A stretch of DNA of 64,000 bases from Halalkalibacter suaedae (GTDB taxonomy: Bacteria; Bacillota; Bacilli; Bacillales; Bacillaceae_D). Made by a program: the position numbers and the translations under genes. Where the stretch lies: positions 558,001-622,000 of the forward strand of contig NZ_JAGKSQ010000002.1 in the NCBI RefSeq assembly GCF_017939705.1, in the 5' to 3' direction. Below are positions 52,803-61,490 of this stretch, one piece after another (the first letter of the stretch is position 1; the number at the start of each line of letters is the position of its first letter). The notes under the pieces are model-generated. The model saw only the letters and a program-made list of their open reading frames with translations, searched no databases and was not told the DNA's origin.

Positions 52803-53645
52803 TTAACCTTTGACTCCACTAATAGCAATAGACTCGATGATTTGACGTTGGAAAATCAAGAATACAACTAATACTGGTAGTAATGCAATAACGGAAGCTG
52901 CCATGATTAAAGGATAATCGGTTTGAATAGCATACGCCGCATTTAAGTTAGCAATGACCAGCTGTATGGTTAGTTTCTCTGGTGAACTTAAATAGATAAT
53001 TGGAGCTAAATAGTCATTCCAAACACCCATGAACCAAAGAATTAATTGAGCTGCAATCGCCGGTCTAATTAATGGGAAGATAATCTTACTGAAAATCCCA
53101 AAAAATGAAGTTCCGTCAATTTGTGCCGCTTCAATAATAGAATTCGGAACATTGATTAAGTACTGACGTAAGAAAAACACCATAACTATGTTACCAAAAA
53201 TTGGTGGAACAATAAGCGGTAAGAGTGTATCTACCCACCCAATACTCGAAAACATTGCAAACTGAGGAATCATTATACTCGGATATGGAATCATCATAGC
53301 AGACAATAGTAGTAAGAAGATGTAATTCTTATACGCCAGTCTTAGTTTTGCAAACGCAAAAGCCGCTAAACTAGATGTGAACGTACCTACTATACAAACT
53401 GTTAATGAAATGATTAAACTGTTTTGAATACCCGTTAATAATGGTCCAGCTGTCCAAATTTCAAGATATTTTCCCCAGTTGAATTCTGTAGGAATCCAAA
53501 CTGGAGGTAGAGCAAATACATCTGACTTTTCTTTTACCGAAGTTGAAAGCATCCAGATAAGTGGTGCAATCATGACCACAGCTCCTGCTGTTAATGCAAG
53601 AAAGATAAAGGAATTGGCAACCCTGTTTTTTACTTTTTCATTCAA
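52803..53645 (-). CDS. Sugar ABC transporter permease, AraQ-like
   Basis: About 280 residues with six membrane helices. The inner-loop EAA motif that contacts the ATPase is IIEAAQIDGTSFFGIFSKII, followed by PLIRPAIAAQLILWFMGVWN. It is the second permease of a carbohydrate-uptake-1 importer. I place the start at the TTG at 53645, six bases after AGGGGTG; the GTG at 53654 is part of that ribosome binding site. It pairs with the permease encoded just upstream. No ATPase gene follows, so a shared MsmX-type ATPase elsewhere is probable. Confidence 0.9.
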   Translation of the reverse strand: MNEKVKNRVANSFIFLALTAGAVVMIAPLIWMLSTSVKEKSDVFALPPVWIPTEFNWGKYLEIWTAGPLLTGIQNSLIISLTVCIVGTFTSSLAAFAFAKLRLAYKNYIFLLLLSAMMIPYPSIMIPQFAMFSSIGWVDTLLPLIVPPIFGNIVMVFFLRQYLINVPNSIIEAAQIDGTSFFGIFSKIIFPLIRPAIAAQLILWFMGVWNDYLAPIIYLSSPEKLTIQLVIANLNAAYAIQTDYPLIMAASVIALLPVLVVFLIFQRQIIESIAISGVKG

Positions 53646-53680
53646 CGATCTCACCCCTACTTAATAATAATTATCCTAAT

Positions 53681-54616
53681 CTACATCTCAAAAGTAGATC
53701 TATCATTTAATTTAAACTGAATAATCGTGACAATAAAGATGATTAAACCAAGTACGACTGAGATGGCTGAAGCATAACCCATTTGTAAGTTAGTAAAGGC
53801 TTTTTGCCAAATATAGAATACAACAGTTGCCGAACTATATTCTGGTCCACCTGTTGGAGTCATGATGTTAATCTCTGTAAACATTTGAGCTCCACCGATA
53901 ATTCCTGTAATAACAAGGAAGAATGTAACAGGCTTTACCATTGGCAACGTAATATATCTAAAACGTTGAAATGCGTTTGCACCATCAAGTCCAGCTGCTT
54001 CATAGTACATTTTCGGAACGCTTTGTAAAGCAGCTAGGTAAAGTAGCATCGACATACCTAAACCTTTCCAAATTGTCATAATGATTAAAGCTGGTTTAAC
54101 AGTGTCTTTGTTTTGTAACCAGTTTGGACCATCGATCCCAAAGACAGCTAAGAATTGATTGACTAAACCGTAATCACCGTTATATGCCCACTGCCAAAGT
54201 ACAGAAATAGCTGCTAGAGAAGAAATAACTGGAATATAGTAGATTACTCGAAATGTTGTAGTACCCGGTATATTTCTATTCAAACCCATAGCTAGGAATA
54301 GAGATAAAAATAGCCCAATAGGTATTCCAAGCATCATAAATAATGTATTAAATAATGACTTATGGAAGTAATCATCATTAATTAAGGCAATATAGTTATC
54401 TAATCCTGTCCATTCCTGATAACCCAACCCATTCCATGTCGTAAAAGATGCATAGATGGAAAATAAAAATGGATAAAGAATAAAGAGTAAATATCCTACT
54501 AATGGTGCCAGTATAAATAGAAATGCAGCTCTACCTTCTTGCTTGCGAAGTTTAGATTTTGGTGCCTTAAAAGGAACTTGCTTATTTATTGCAGTGTCAG
54601 ATATTTGTTTGCCCAT
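53681..54616 (-). CDS. Sugar ABC transporter permease, AraP-like
   Basis: 311 residues from the ATG at 54616, which lies six bases after GGGGTG (a GTG nine bases earlier is within that site). A cytoplasmic N-terminal tail is followed by six helices (FLFILAPLVGYLLFILYPFL first) and the ATPase-contact loop YEAAGLDGANAFQRFRYITL. This matches the longer permease of CUT1 importers such as AraP/MsmF. With the lipoprotein upstream and the second permease downstream it forms an arabino-oligosaccharide importer, judged from GH43 and araA neighbours and AraR boxes. Confidence 0.9.
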   Translation of the reverse strand: MGKQISDTAINKQVPFKAPKSKLRKQEGRAAFLFILAPLVGYLLFILYPFLFSIYASFTTWNGLGYQEWTGLDNYIALINDDYFHKSLFNTLFMMLGIPIGLFLSLFLAMGLNRNIPGTTTFRVIYYIPVISSLAAISVLWQWAYNGDYGLVNQFLAVFGIDGPNWLQNKDTVKPALIIMTIWKGLGMSMLLYLAALQSVPKMYYEAAGLDGANAFQRFRYITLPMVKPVTFFLVITGIIGGAQMFTEINIMTPTGGPEYSSATVVFYIWQKAFTNLQMGYASAISVVLGLIIFIVTIIQFKLNDRSTFEM

Positions 54617-54661
54617 TTCATTCACCCCAGATCAATGCTTATTGGCTTACCTTATAGAAAA

Positions 54662-54715
54662 CAGGAAATGATGTCTTCATCTATTACTAGACTTCAGAGA
54701 CAACATCATTTCCTG
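54662..54715 (-). terminator. Intercistronic hairpin/attenuator between the binding protein and permease genes
   Basis: Perfect 13-bp stem CAGGAAATGATGT / ACATCATTTCCTG (54703-54715, 54662-54674, minus strand reads the same) with a 28-base loop, followed by TTTTC. As with ytfQ, it probably lets the binding protein be made in excess over the membrane parts. Confidence 0.72.
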
Positions 54716-54744
54716 CATTTAAAGTTGCTTATTATCGAGCTAAA

Positions 54745-56112
54745 TTAATTTCCACTTGCTTGCTTCTCTAATTGAATCGCATTATCAAGAAATTCTTGCA
54801 TTTTCGGTTGTACTTCTGCTACGTATTCAGCAGCTGTCTTATCTCCGTCTAATACTGGTTGAACATTCGTAAAGAAGTAATCATACCATTCACCATTGTA
54901 CGTGTTATTAGCAGGTAACGCACGACCGTAATCTTGAACGATATCTAAGAATTCTTGTTTGTTAGCTGGAGTTGTAGTTGTATCAGCAGCCCACTCTTCA
55001 GCCATGTCTTTCAAGTTAGGAATTTGAACACGTGCGTCAACAAGTTGTTGTTGTCCTTCTTCAGAAGCTGAAAGATATGTTGCGAGTTCAGTTGCTAATT
55101 CAGGATGCTCTGTGTTAGCAGCTACTGCAAATCCTAATGTTCCAATCCACGCTGCAGATTCACCTGTTGCACCTGCTGGATAAGGAATTAAGTCATATTC
55201 GAAATCTAATTCTGTGTCAAAAGTTCCAACATCCCAAGGTCCTACTGGGAAGAATCCGATTTCACCCTTCATCCAACGTTGATATGTGTCAAGAGTTTGA
55301 GCATCTTCAATAGAAGGAGTAATTCCATACACATTTTGTTGGTCTGCAAAGAATTGAAGTGCTTCAGCAAATTCTGGTGTATCAACTGTTACTTTTGTTT
55401 GTGTTTCATCAAGGAAGTCCCCACCATTACTCCAAACAAATGATTGTAGAACCCAGTTAACGTTAAACCCTGTTCCGAATTGATCAAGTTTTCCATCACC
55501 ATCATTATCTTTTGTTAAAGCTTGTCCAGCTTCAATGAATTCATCCCATGTCATTGGTACATCTGGATCTGGCAATTCAAGGCCAGCTTCTTCAAACATT
55601 GTCTTGTTGTAACCTAATGCAAATGGTCCAACATCTTTCGGTAATGCGTAAAGACTTCCGACACCTTGTGTTGTTCCATCATAACGATAGCTATCGAAAC
55701 CATATTCCCACATGTTATCTTGATTAATAGAATCACTATTTTCTACAGTTTCAGTAAGATCTAACAAAACTTTACTATTTGCATATGCTCTTACTTCCCC
55801 TGGTGCAATAAAGAACACATCTGGAATCTTCTTACCTGTGATTGCAGCTTTAAGCTTCGTTGCGTAATTATCAATAGGAATTACATTTAGTTTTACGTCT
55901 ACTCCAGGATTATCAGCTTCGAAGTTTTCAATAACCTTTTTATACGCTGCTTCTTCAACAGTAGATCCTCTAAACATAAATTCTAATACTTTATCACCAT
56001 CCTCTGACTCTCCTCCACCAGAAGACGATCCTCCACCACCACTACAAGCACCTAATAGAAGAGTACTAACCAACGCGACACTAGCAAACACACGATACGG
56101 TTTTTTCAACAT
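54745..56112 (-). CDS. Sugar-binding lipoprotein of ABC importer, AraN-like
   Basis: 455 residues from the ATG at 56112, eight bases after GGGGG; ATGs at 56127 and 56118 lie on or beside that ribosome binding site. The signal peptide ends in [11 protein letters not shown] (lipobox LGAC), so the protein is anchored outside the membrane. A type II binding fold follows ([76 protein letters not shown]). The cluster and its AraR-like and cre sites point to arabino-oligosaccharides as ligand; binding specificity itself is inferred. First gene of the operon SBP-permease-permease-GH43-DUF624. Confidence 0.9.
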   Translation of the reverse strand: MLKKPYRVFASVALVSTLLLGACSGGGGSSSGGGESEDGDKVLEFMFRGSTVEEAAYKKVIENFEADNPGVDVKLNVIPIDNYATKLKAAITGKKIPDVFFIAPGEVRAYANSKVLLDLTETVENSDSINQDNMWEYGFDSYRYDGTTQGVGSLYALPKDVGPFALGYNKTMFEEAGLELPDPDVPMTWDEFIEAGQALTKDNDGDGKLDQFGTGFNVNWVLQSFVWSNGGDFLDETQTKVTVDTPEFAEALQFFADQQNVYGITPSIEDAQTLDTYQRWMKGEIGFFPVGPWDVGTFDTELDFEYDLIPYPAGATGESAAWIGTLGFAVAANTEHPELATELATYLSASEEGQQQLVDARVQIPNLKDMAEEWAADTTTTPANKQEFLDIVQDYGRALPANNTYNGEWYDYFFTNVQPVLDGDKTAAEYVAEVQPKMQEFLDNAIQLEKQASGN

Positions 56113-56226
56113 GTTCATTGCCCCCATAATCTTAGTTTTTTTAAATCATTTTAATAGAATGTAACCCTTTTCATTAAAACCTGTAAATACATTCCTCCTT
56201 CTCACTAGAGGTGAATGCTTTTTTAA

Positions 56227-56240
56227 TGAAAACGCATTCT
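56227..56240. promoter_or_regulatory. cre-like site (CcpA) at the importer promoter
   Basis: TGAAAACGCATTCT matches TGWAANCGNTNWCA at 12 of 14 positions. It lies just downstream of the -10 element, where CcpA would block transcription of the importer in the presence of glucose. Confidence 0.6.
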
Positions 56241-56249
56241 TATAAAACC

Positions 56250-56278
56250 AATATATTATACTTGTCAGTACATGTCAA
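56250..56278 (-). promoter_or_regulatory. Sigma-A promoter of the arabino-oligosaccharide importer operon
   Basis: Minus strand: -35 TTGACA (56273-56278), 17-base spacer, -10 TATATT (56250-56255). Confidence 0.75.
56260..56275. promoter_or_regulatory. AraR-like box in the importer promoter
   Basis: ACTTGTCAGTACATGT matches the AraR operator at 12 of 16 positions and lies between, and partly over, the -35 and -10 elements of the importer promoter. Confidence 0.55.
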
Positions 56279-56582
56279 CATATTTTGACAAAAATTATTC
56301 GGTTGTACAACAATTTTTTTTTGCGTGTCTGTACCAGTTAGTGAACGGCCTTTCAAGTTCATTTCTTACAACAATGTAAAATTAAACTATTTCCCTTGAT
56401 CAACCTACCCTCCCTCAACATATCTCTTCAAAGCAAGTGAACAGTAGTTATATACTTAGTTCGTGCGATAAACAAACTTACTTCAGAACTTGATTATTCA
56501 CAACATGACCATACCAATAATATCCAATTATCTTTAGGACTCTGATGTTCTTGAATATCCTTTAACTTAATTAAAACTCCAA

Positions 56583-56598
56583 AGTTATACGTACCAAT
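56583..56598. promoter_or_regulatory. Possible AraR box upstream of the importer promoter
   Basis: AGTTATACGTACCAAT matches the AraR operator at 13 of 16 positions. It is more than 300 bases upstream of the importer promoter and near the araA terminator, so its role (long-range loop or second promoter) is unclear. Confidence 0.45.
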
Positions 56599-56626
56599 TT
56601 GTTTTCTCGCTATCTATTTGTGATAA

Positions 56627-56660
56627 CAAAAAAAGGCAGAGGTTTTTTAACCTCTGCCTT
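56627..56660 (-). terminator. Terminator after araA
   Basis: Perfect 12-bp stem AAGGCAGAGGTT / AACCTCTGCCTT with loop TTTT, followed on the minus strand by TTTTTT. Confidence 0.95.
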
Positions 56661-56668
56661 AAATACCT

Positions 56669-58153
56669 TTATCCCCAAATTGCTTGGTTCCATCTTAACT
56701 CATTACGGAATTGTCTAACATTTGTATCCTTATCAATTACCACTACTTCAATTTTAGCCATATCAGCAAAATCATAAAGCTGTTCAGTCGTTACATCAAA
56801 AGAGAATACTGTATGATGAGCACCACCAGCATAGATCCACGCCTCTGTTGCATCACTTAAAGAAGGTTGTGGCTTCCAAAGCACCTTAGCTACCGGTAAT
56901 TTCGGTGTTTCGATAGTAGGTTGCTCTGCTGTTACTTCGTTCACAACTAGACGGAATCTACCTCCCATTTCAACAAGAGAAGCATTTACAGCATCTCCGC
57001 CTCTACCATCAAATACTAGACGTGCTGGGTCCTCTTTCCCACCAATTCCTAGTGGATTGACAACAATCTTTGGTTTCGTTGCTGAAACAGTTGGACAGAT
57101 TTCAAGCATATGCGACCCTAGAATCATTTCATTTCCAGGTTCAAGGTGATACGTGTAGTCTTCCATGAATGAAGTTCCTTGATTAGACGACATAATCTTC
57201 ATTAGACGAAGCAATGCAGCCGTTCTCCAGTCTCCTTCTCCTGCAAAACCATAGCCTTCAGCCATTAGACGTTGAGCAGCTAATCCTGGAAGTTGTTTCA
57301 TACCATGTAAATCTTCAAAATTTGTTGTAAAAGCATTGTAATTGCCTTTTGCTAGGAATGATTTTAGACCAAGTTCAATTCGACCTTGTTCTAAGATCGC
57401 ATCTCTCACTGGACCGGGCTCACTAGCTTCAGCTGGCAGGTCATACAATTCTTCATATTGATTATACAGATCAGACAACTCTTCTTCAGTAACCTTACTC
57501 ATTTCTTCAACAAGGTCACCGATTCCGTAATAATCAACTGTCCAACCAAATTTGATCTGTGCTTCTACTTTGTCTCCATCGGTAACTGCAACATTACGCA
57601 TGTTATCACCGAAACGAGCTACACGAATGTTTGTACCTTCTGTTACACCAACTGCTGTTTTCATCCAGCTGGCTAGCTTTTTAGCAACGTCTTGATTTTG
57701 CCAATGTCCTACAATCACTTTTCTGGAAATGTCCATACGAGTACCGATAAACCCATACTCTCTATCTCCATGTGCAGCTTGATTTAAATTCATAAAATCC
57801 ATGTCAATATTTTCCCAAGGAATATCTTGGTTAAATTGTGTATGGAAATGAAGCAATGGCTTTTGCAATGCCTTTAAGCCTGGAATCCACATTTTAGCAG
57901 GTGAAAACGTATGCATCCAAGTAATAACACCTGCACAATTTTCATTGTTGCTCGCTTCTGTAGCGAATTGATGTATTTCTTGAGCAGTTTTAACAACTGA
58001 TTTAAAGACAACCTTATAAGGAAGATCACCTTGTGCGTTTAATCCATCTACAACCTTCTGTGAATTTTCTGCCACTTGGCGAAGTGGCTCTTCACCGTAT
58101 AAATTTTGACTCCCTGTAACAAACCAGAATTCGTAAGGTCTGACTGATAACAA
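56669..58153 (-). CDS. araA: L-arabinose isomerase
   Basis: Converts L-arabinose to L-ribulose in the cytoplasm, using Mn2+. Family blocks are YEFWFVTGSQNLYGEE, GVITWMHTFSPAKMWIPGL, LHFHTQFNQDIPW, MDFMNLNQAAHGDREYGFIG, VARFGDNMRNVAVTDGDKVE and YTYHLEPGNEMILGSHMLEI, the last with metal-binding Glu and His. I place the start at the TTG at 58153: GGAGG lies eight bases before it and the product then has 494 residues, the normal family length. ATGs at 58177 and 58195 would add 8-14 residues absent from B. subtilis AraA; AAAGGA precedes 58177, so that start is a fair alternative. araB and araD do not follow; a terminator does. Confidence 0.93.
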   Translation of the reverse strand: MLSVRPYEFWFVTGSQNLYGEEPLRQVAENSQKVVDGLNAQGDLPYKVVFKSVVKTAQEIHQFATEASNNENCAGVITWMHTFSPAKMWIPGLKALQKPLLHFHTQFNQDIPWENIDMDFMNLNQAAHGDREYGFIGTRMDISRKVIVGHWQNQDVAKKLASWMKTAVGVTEGTNIRVARFGDNMRNVAVTDGDKVEAQIKFGWTVDYYGIGDLVEEMSKVTEEELSDLYNQYEELYDLPAEASEPGPVRDAILEQGRIELGLKSFLAKGNYNAFTTNFEDLHGMKQLPGLAAQRLMAEGYGFAGEGDWRTAALLRLMKIMSSNQGTSFMEDYTYHLEPGNEMILGSHMLEICPTVSATKPKIVVNPLGIGGKEDPARLVFDGRGGDAVNASLVEMGGRFRLVVNEVTAEQPTIETPKLPVAKVLWKPQPSLSDATEAWIYAGGAHHTVFSFDVTTEQLYDFADMAKIEVVVIDKDTNVRQFRNELRWNQAIWG

Positions 58154-58333
58154 TTTAAATTCCTCCTCAATTAACATTAACTTATCCTTTAACATGTTGC
58201 ATACGTATTAGTTCCGTACATTTTACAACATTGAACGAATCTAATAGCACTTAATTCATTGTTGGGCTGCTAATATGTATGAAGATTCGCCTTAGAATTC
58301 TTCTATCACAAGAGCAGTATGATAGCTATTCAC

Positions 58334-58347
58334 AGTAACCGCTTACA
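58334..58347 (-). promoter_or_regulatory. cre site (CcpA) in the araA leader
   Basis: Minus strand TGTAAGCGGTTACT matches TGWAANCGNTNWCA at 13 of 14 positions, about 140 bases downstream of the araA promoter, suited to roadblock repression by CcpA. Confidence 0.8.
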
Positions 58348-58456
58348 ATATCCTACTTTAAGGTAATTAGCTTCTTCTTGGGTAGTAATTAGGTGACTTC
58401 TCAAGCTGTTATAACATTACCTTGGTAGCCCACCTAGCAGCACTGCATCCAACATG

Positions 58457-58472
58457 TCTTGTACGCATATGT
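58457..58472. promoter_or_regulatory. Second, weaker AraR-like box of araA
   Basis: TCTTGTACGCATATGT matches the AraR operator at 10 of 16 positions, with its centre 39 bases from the strong box at 58496-58511. Confidence 0.45.
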
Positions 58473-58484
58473 TATTACTCTTTT

Positions 58485-58513
58485 ATAATAATACAATTTG
58501 TACGTACAATCAA
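58485..58513 (-). promoter_or_regulatory. Sigma-A promoter of araA
   Basis: Minus strand: -35 TTGATT (58508-58513), 17-base spacer filled by the AraR box, -10 TATTAT (58485-58490). Confidence 0.72.
58496..58511. promoter_or_regulatory. AraR box at the araA promoter
   Basis: ATTTGTACGTACAATC matches the AraR operator ATTTGTACGTACAAAT at 14 of 16 positions and lies between the -35 and -10 elements. Confidence 0.85.
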
Positions 58514-58992
58514 TGAAAATATTTTATCGTATTTACAAATTTTTTTACATAAGTGAATATACTTGAAAATACCTTCCCTATTACTGCCTCTAGTGGATTC
58601 TCGTGTCCTACTTTCTTAAATAGTTAAAATTCCCCCCCCTTAGATATTTATTCTTATCGCTAATCAATTAAGCAAACTAATCATATTTCATTTTATCCTG
58701 TTTCATAAATTTTATCTAGCCGATTAAACCTGTAGTTAATGACCATCTGGATACATCTACAAGTAAACAGCTACTTGGTCTCTACTTCGAGATGTACGTA
58801 TAACTCTATATAGATAAAGACCTAACATGAATTGCAATTTTATACTCGAAATTTAACTACTTACCAAGTAAAATACACCCTTCCAATTCGTACATTATCA
58901 TTTTTTCAATAATACCCTATATAATGAAACTACATTCTTCTCTATTTCGTAATGAAAAGAAGGTATACATAAATTTCAAAGGAGACAACAGT

Positions 58993-60729
58993 ATGAAAAA
59001 AGACAACGAAGGTACGTTAAAGCCGTTTCTTTCTCTTATTTTATCTACAAAAATTCCAAAGCTTATGCTCACTCTAGGTCTTGTAGGTAGTCTAATCACT
59101 ACAATTGTCGGGCTCACTATTCCACTTCTAACAAGAGAGCTTGTCGATGGTTTTTCGTTTGAATCACTTAATACCCTATTAATCACTGCTATCATAGCTG
59201 TGTTCATTTTACAGGCAGTTATCGATGGATTGTCAATGTATGCTCTTGCATTCGTTGGGCAAAAGATCGTCGCAAGCTTAAGAGAAAAAATGTGGTTCAA
59301 GTTAATCCGTCTACCCGTTGGATACTACGATAAAAGTAAAAGTGGGGAAACAGTAAGTCGTGTTGTTAATGATACCGGTATTGTAAAGGATTTAATTTCA
59401 CAGCATTTCCCTCAGTTTATTGGTGGGATTATTACGATTATTGGTGCAGTCATCATTTTACTATTCATGGATTGGAAAATGACGCTATTAATGCTAATCG
59501 CTGTTCCAATCACTGCCCTGTTTATGATTCCGCTTGGGAGTAGAATGGCAAAGATTTCGCGAAGTCTTCAGGACGAAACAGCAACCTTCACCGGAAGTGT
59601 TCAACAAACACTTAGTGAGATCCGTTTGATGAAAGCATCGAATGCAGAGAAAACAGAGGAGGAAAAAGGATTAACGGGGATCAACAAGCTTTTTTCCTTT
59701 GGTTTAAAAGAAGGTCGAATCTTCGCGATGGTCGCCCCGCTAATGTATCTTGTCGTTATGCTCGTGATTGTCGTAATTATTGGATATGGCGGGATTCGAG
59801 TAGCAGAAGGAACGATGACAACTGGTTCACTTGTTGCTTTTTTACTTTACCTCTTTCAAATTGTGTTCCCTATCACTTCGTTCGCGATGTTCTTTACCCA
59901 GCTTCAAAAGGCTAAAGGAGCCACCGAACGTATCATTGAAATTCTAGACATTAATGAAGAGGCCGGGCAAGAAGGCATTGACTTAGATATCACCAATCAA
60001 ACAATCTCCGTCAAACATGTTACTTTTGGCTACGATGAAGAAGAGCCCGTCATAAAAGACGTCTCATTTAATGTCCAACCAGGAACAATGGTAGCGTTCG
60101 CCGGGCCTAGTGGCGGTGGGAAAACAACGATGTTCGGACTGCTGGAACGTTTTTACGAGCCGACAATAGGTGATATTCTGATCGGATCGACAAACGTGAA
60201 GGCGTTGTCTCTAGACTCTTGGAGAAGACAAATTGGCTATGTTTCCCAAGATAGCCCGATGATGGTCGGGACGATTAGAGAAAATCTTTGTTATGGATTA
60301 GAAGAGGCTAAAAATATTACGGACGATCGTTTATGGGAAGTGACTGAAATGGCCTATGCTGATCAATTTATTAAAGAATTTCCGGATGGGCTAGATACAG
60401 AGGTTGGCGAACGTGGGATCAAGCTTTCCGGCGGGCAGCGTCAACGAATTGCGATCGCACGTGCCTTTTTAAGGAATCCGAAGATCCTGATGATGGATGA
60501 AGCGACAGCTAGTTTGGATAGCCAATCAGAAGGAATTGTCCAGCAAGCCCTCCTCCGACTTATGGAAGGCCGAACAACATTCGTCATTGCCCACCGCCTC
60601 TCAACCATCGTCAATGCAGATAAGATTATTTTCATTGAAAAAGGACAGATAACAGGTATCGGTACTCACCAAGAGCTTGTACAGTCACATGAACTCTACC
60701 GAGAATTTGCCGAGCAACAGTTAACATAA
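58993..60729 (+). CDS. bmrA: Multidrug ABC transporter, BmrA-like half-transporter
   Basis: 578 residues (B. subtilis BmrA has 589): six membrane helices, then an ATPase domain with Walker A AFAGPSGGGKTTMFGLLERF, signature GIKLSGGQRQRIAIARAFL, Walker B ILMMDEATASLD and the H-loop FVIAHRLSTI. LVDGFSFESLNTL, YDKSKSGETVSRVVNDT and FFTQLQKAKGATERIIEIL match BmrA. It dimerises and exports hydrophobic drugs. Start at 58993 with AAAGGAGACAAC; an ATG at 58924 overlaps a TATAAT -10 element (58920-58925) and cannot be the start if that promoter is used. Ends in a bidirectional terminator. Confidence 0.92.
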   Translation: MKKDNEGTLKPFLSLILSTKIPKLMLTLGLVGSLITTIVGLTIPLLTRELVDGFSFESLNTLLITAIIAVFILQAVIDGLSMYALAFVGQKIVASLREKMWFKLIRLPVGYYDKSKSGETVSRVVNDTGIVKDLISQHFPQFIGGIITIIGAVIILLFMDWKMTLLMLIAVPITALFMIPLGSRMAKISRSLQDETATFTGSVQQTLSEIRLMKASNAEKTEEEKGLTGINKLFSFGLKEGRIFAMVAPLMYLVVMLVIVVIIGYGGIRVAEGTMTTGSLVAFLLYLFQIVFPITSFAMFFTQLQKAKGATERIIEILDINEEAGQEGIDLDITNQTISVKHVTFGYDEEEPVIKDVSFNVQPGTMVAFAGPSGGGKTTMFGLLERFYEPTIGDILIGSTNVKALSLDSWRRQIGYVSQDSPMMVGTIRENLCYGLEEAKNITDDRLWEVTEMAYADQFIKEFPDGLDTEVGERGIKLSGGQRQRIAIARAFLRNPKILMMDEATASLDSQSEGIVQQALLRLMEGRTTFVIAHRLSTIVNADKIIFIEKGQITGIGTHQELVQSHELYREFAEQQLT

Positions 60730-60756
60730 TCAGCTTATTTTTAACAAACCTAAAAT

Positions 60757-60784
60757 AGTGAACAGTGTATAGCCACTGTTCACT
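60757..60784. terminator. Bidirectional terminator
   Basis: Perfect 11-bp stem AGTGAACAGTG / CACTGTTCACT with a 6-base loop between the convergent bmrA and RraA-family genes. Confidence 0.85.
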
Positions 60785-60803
60785 ACAAAAGAGAAACTTT
60801 TAC

Positions 60804-61490
60804 CTACTCACCTTTAATAATCTCACAATTCTCCGCTTCTAACTTCTTATAAATCCACTCTATATCCATTCCATTTCCCGCTTCAATTCGATCGATGATA
60901 GCTGCTTCTTTCTGTTCAATCTCAATCGCCTTTTTCTGCAGATCCTTTGCATCCTCTGGTCTGACAACAATGACTCCATCACTGTCTCCGATAATAATGT
61001 CTCCAGGGAAAATGACTTTTCTGCCGATACTAATGGGTGTATTGATCTCACCCGGACCGTTTCTAAAAGGACCATTTGGTGTTCGCCCTTTTGCAAAAAT
61101 TGGAATCTCCATTTTATGAACCACATCGTAATCTCTAATGCAGCCATTAATAACAAATCCACCTATTTTTTTGGATTGTGCAAATTTGGCCAGCATTTCA
61201 CCAACTAAGGCACGCTCCATATTCCCGTCACCGTCAATTACAATAATATCCCCTGGCTTCGCTTTTTCTATGGCAAGAAAGATCATTAAATTATCACCAC
61301 TAGGTACTTTCACAGTGAAGGCAGGACCAAGTACATTTCGACCGTTCATTTGATGAATCGATTCGTTAATCGCACCCATCCGGTTCATAGAATCATCAAT
61401 ATTAGCCACTTGCAATCGTTCGAATCCTTTCATTAACTCTTCGGAAGGTCTTTTAATGTTTTCAATAACTCGATAACCTAAGTTGGACAT
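60804..61490 (-). CDS. RraA-like protein / 4-hydroxy-4-methyl-2-oxoglutarate aldolase family
   Basis: 228 residues from the ATG at 61490, eight bases after AAAGGTGA. The RraA/HMG-aldolase fold shows NIDDSMNRMGAINESIHQMN, GPAFTVKVPSGDNLMIFLAI, DIIVIDGDGNMERALVGEML, GGFVINGCIRDYD and DIIIGDSDGVIVVRPEDA. The GxVxDGxxRD-like GCIRD and the downstream Asp bind the metal and substrate in aldolases of 4-carboxy-4-hydroxy-2-oxoadipate and relatives. Both aldolase and RNase-E-inhibitor activities are known for the family; in a Bacillus, which lacks canonical RNase E, a metabolic role is more likely. No neighbouring pathway gene. Confidence 0.88.
   Translation of the reverse strand: MSNLGYRVIENIKRPSEELMKGFERLQVANIDDSMNRMGAINESIHQMNGRNVLGPAFTVKVPSGDNLMIFLAIEKAKPGDIIVIDGDGNMERALVGEMLAKFAQSKKIGGFVINGCIRDYDVVHKMEIPIFAKGRTPNGPFRNGPGEINTPISIGRKVIFPGDIIIGDSDGVIVVRPEDAKDLQKKAIEIEQKEAAIIDRIEAGNGMDIEWIYKKLEAENCEIIKGE

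Larger units (their letters stand above)
56113..56668. other. Intergenic region between araA and the importer operon
   Basis: 556 bases. From the araA side it holds the araA terminator region (56627-56660), a possible AraR box (56583-56598), A/T-rich sequence with nothing else recognised, then the importer promoter with its AraR-like and cre sites (56227-56278) and a leader of about 130 bases. Confidence 0.7.
58154..58992. other. Intergenic region between araA and bmrA
   Basis: 839 bases. The left part is a leader of about 330 bases for araA with a cre site (58334-58347) and an 8-bp pairing AAGGTAAT / ATTACCTT that could form a long hairpin; I recognise no riboswitch in it. The araA promoter and AraR boxes lie at 58457-58513. 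The right part is A/T-rich, with a weaker AraR-like AGATGTACGTATAACT (about 58791-58806, 12 of 16) and the bmrA -10 element. No gene seen. Confidence 0.65.

Noticed and set aside
58350-58445. T-box or other riboswitch in the araA leader
   Set aside because: An AAGGTAAT/ATTACCTT pairing is visible, but there is no T-box sequence, no known aptamer motif and no terminator with a T-run.
58882-58900. AraR box next to the bmrA promoter (TTCGTACATTATC)
   Set aside because: Only a half-site matches, and an arabinose-controlled drug exporter has no other support.
58924-58992. Upstream ATG start for bmrA
   Set aside because: The ATG overlaps the TATAAT -10 element and has no ribosome binding site, while 58993 has AAAGGAG at good distance.
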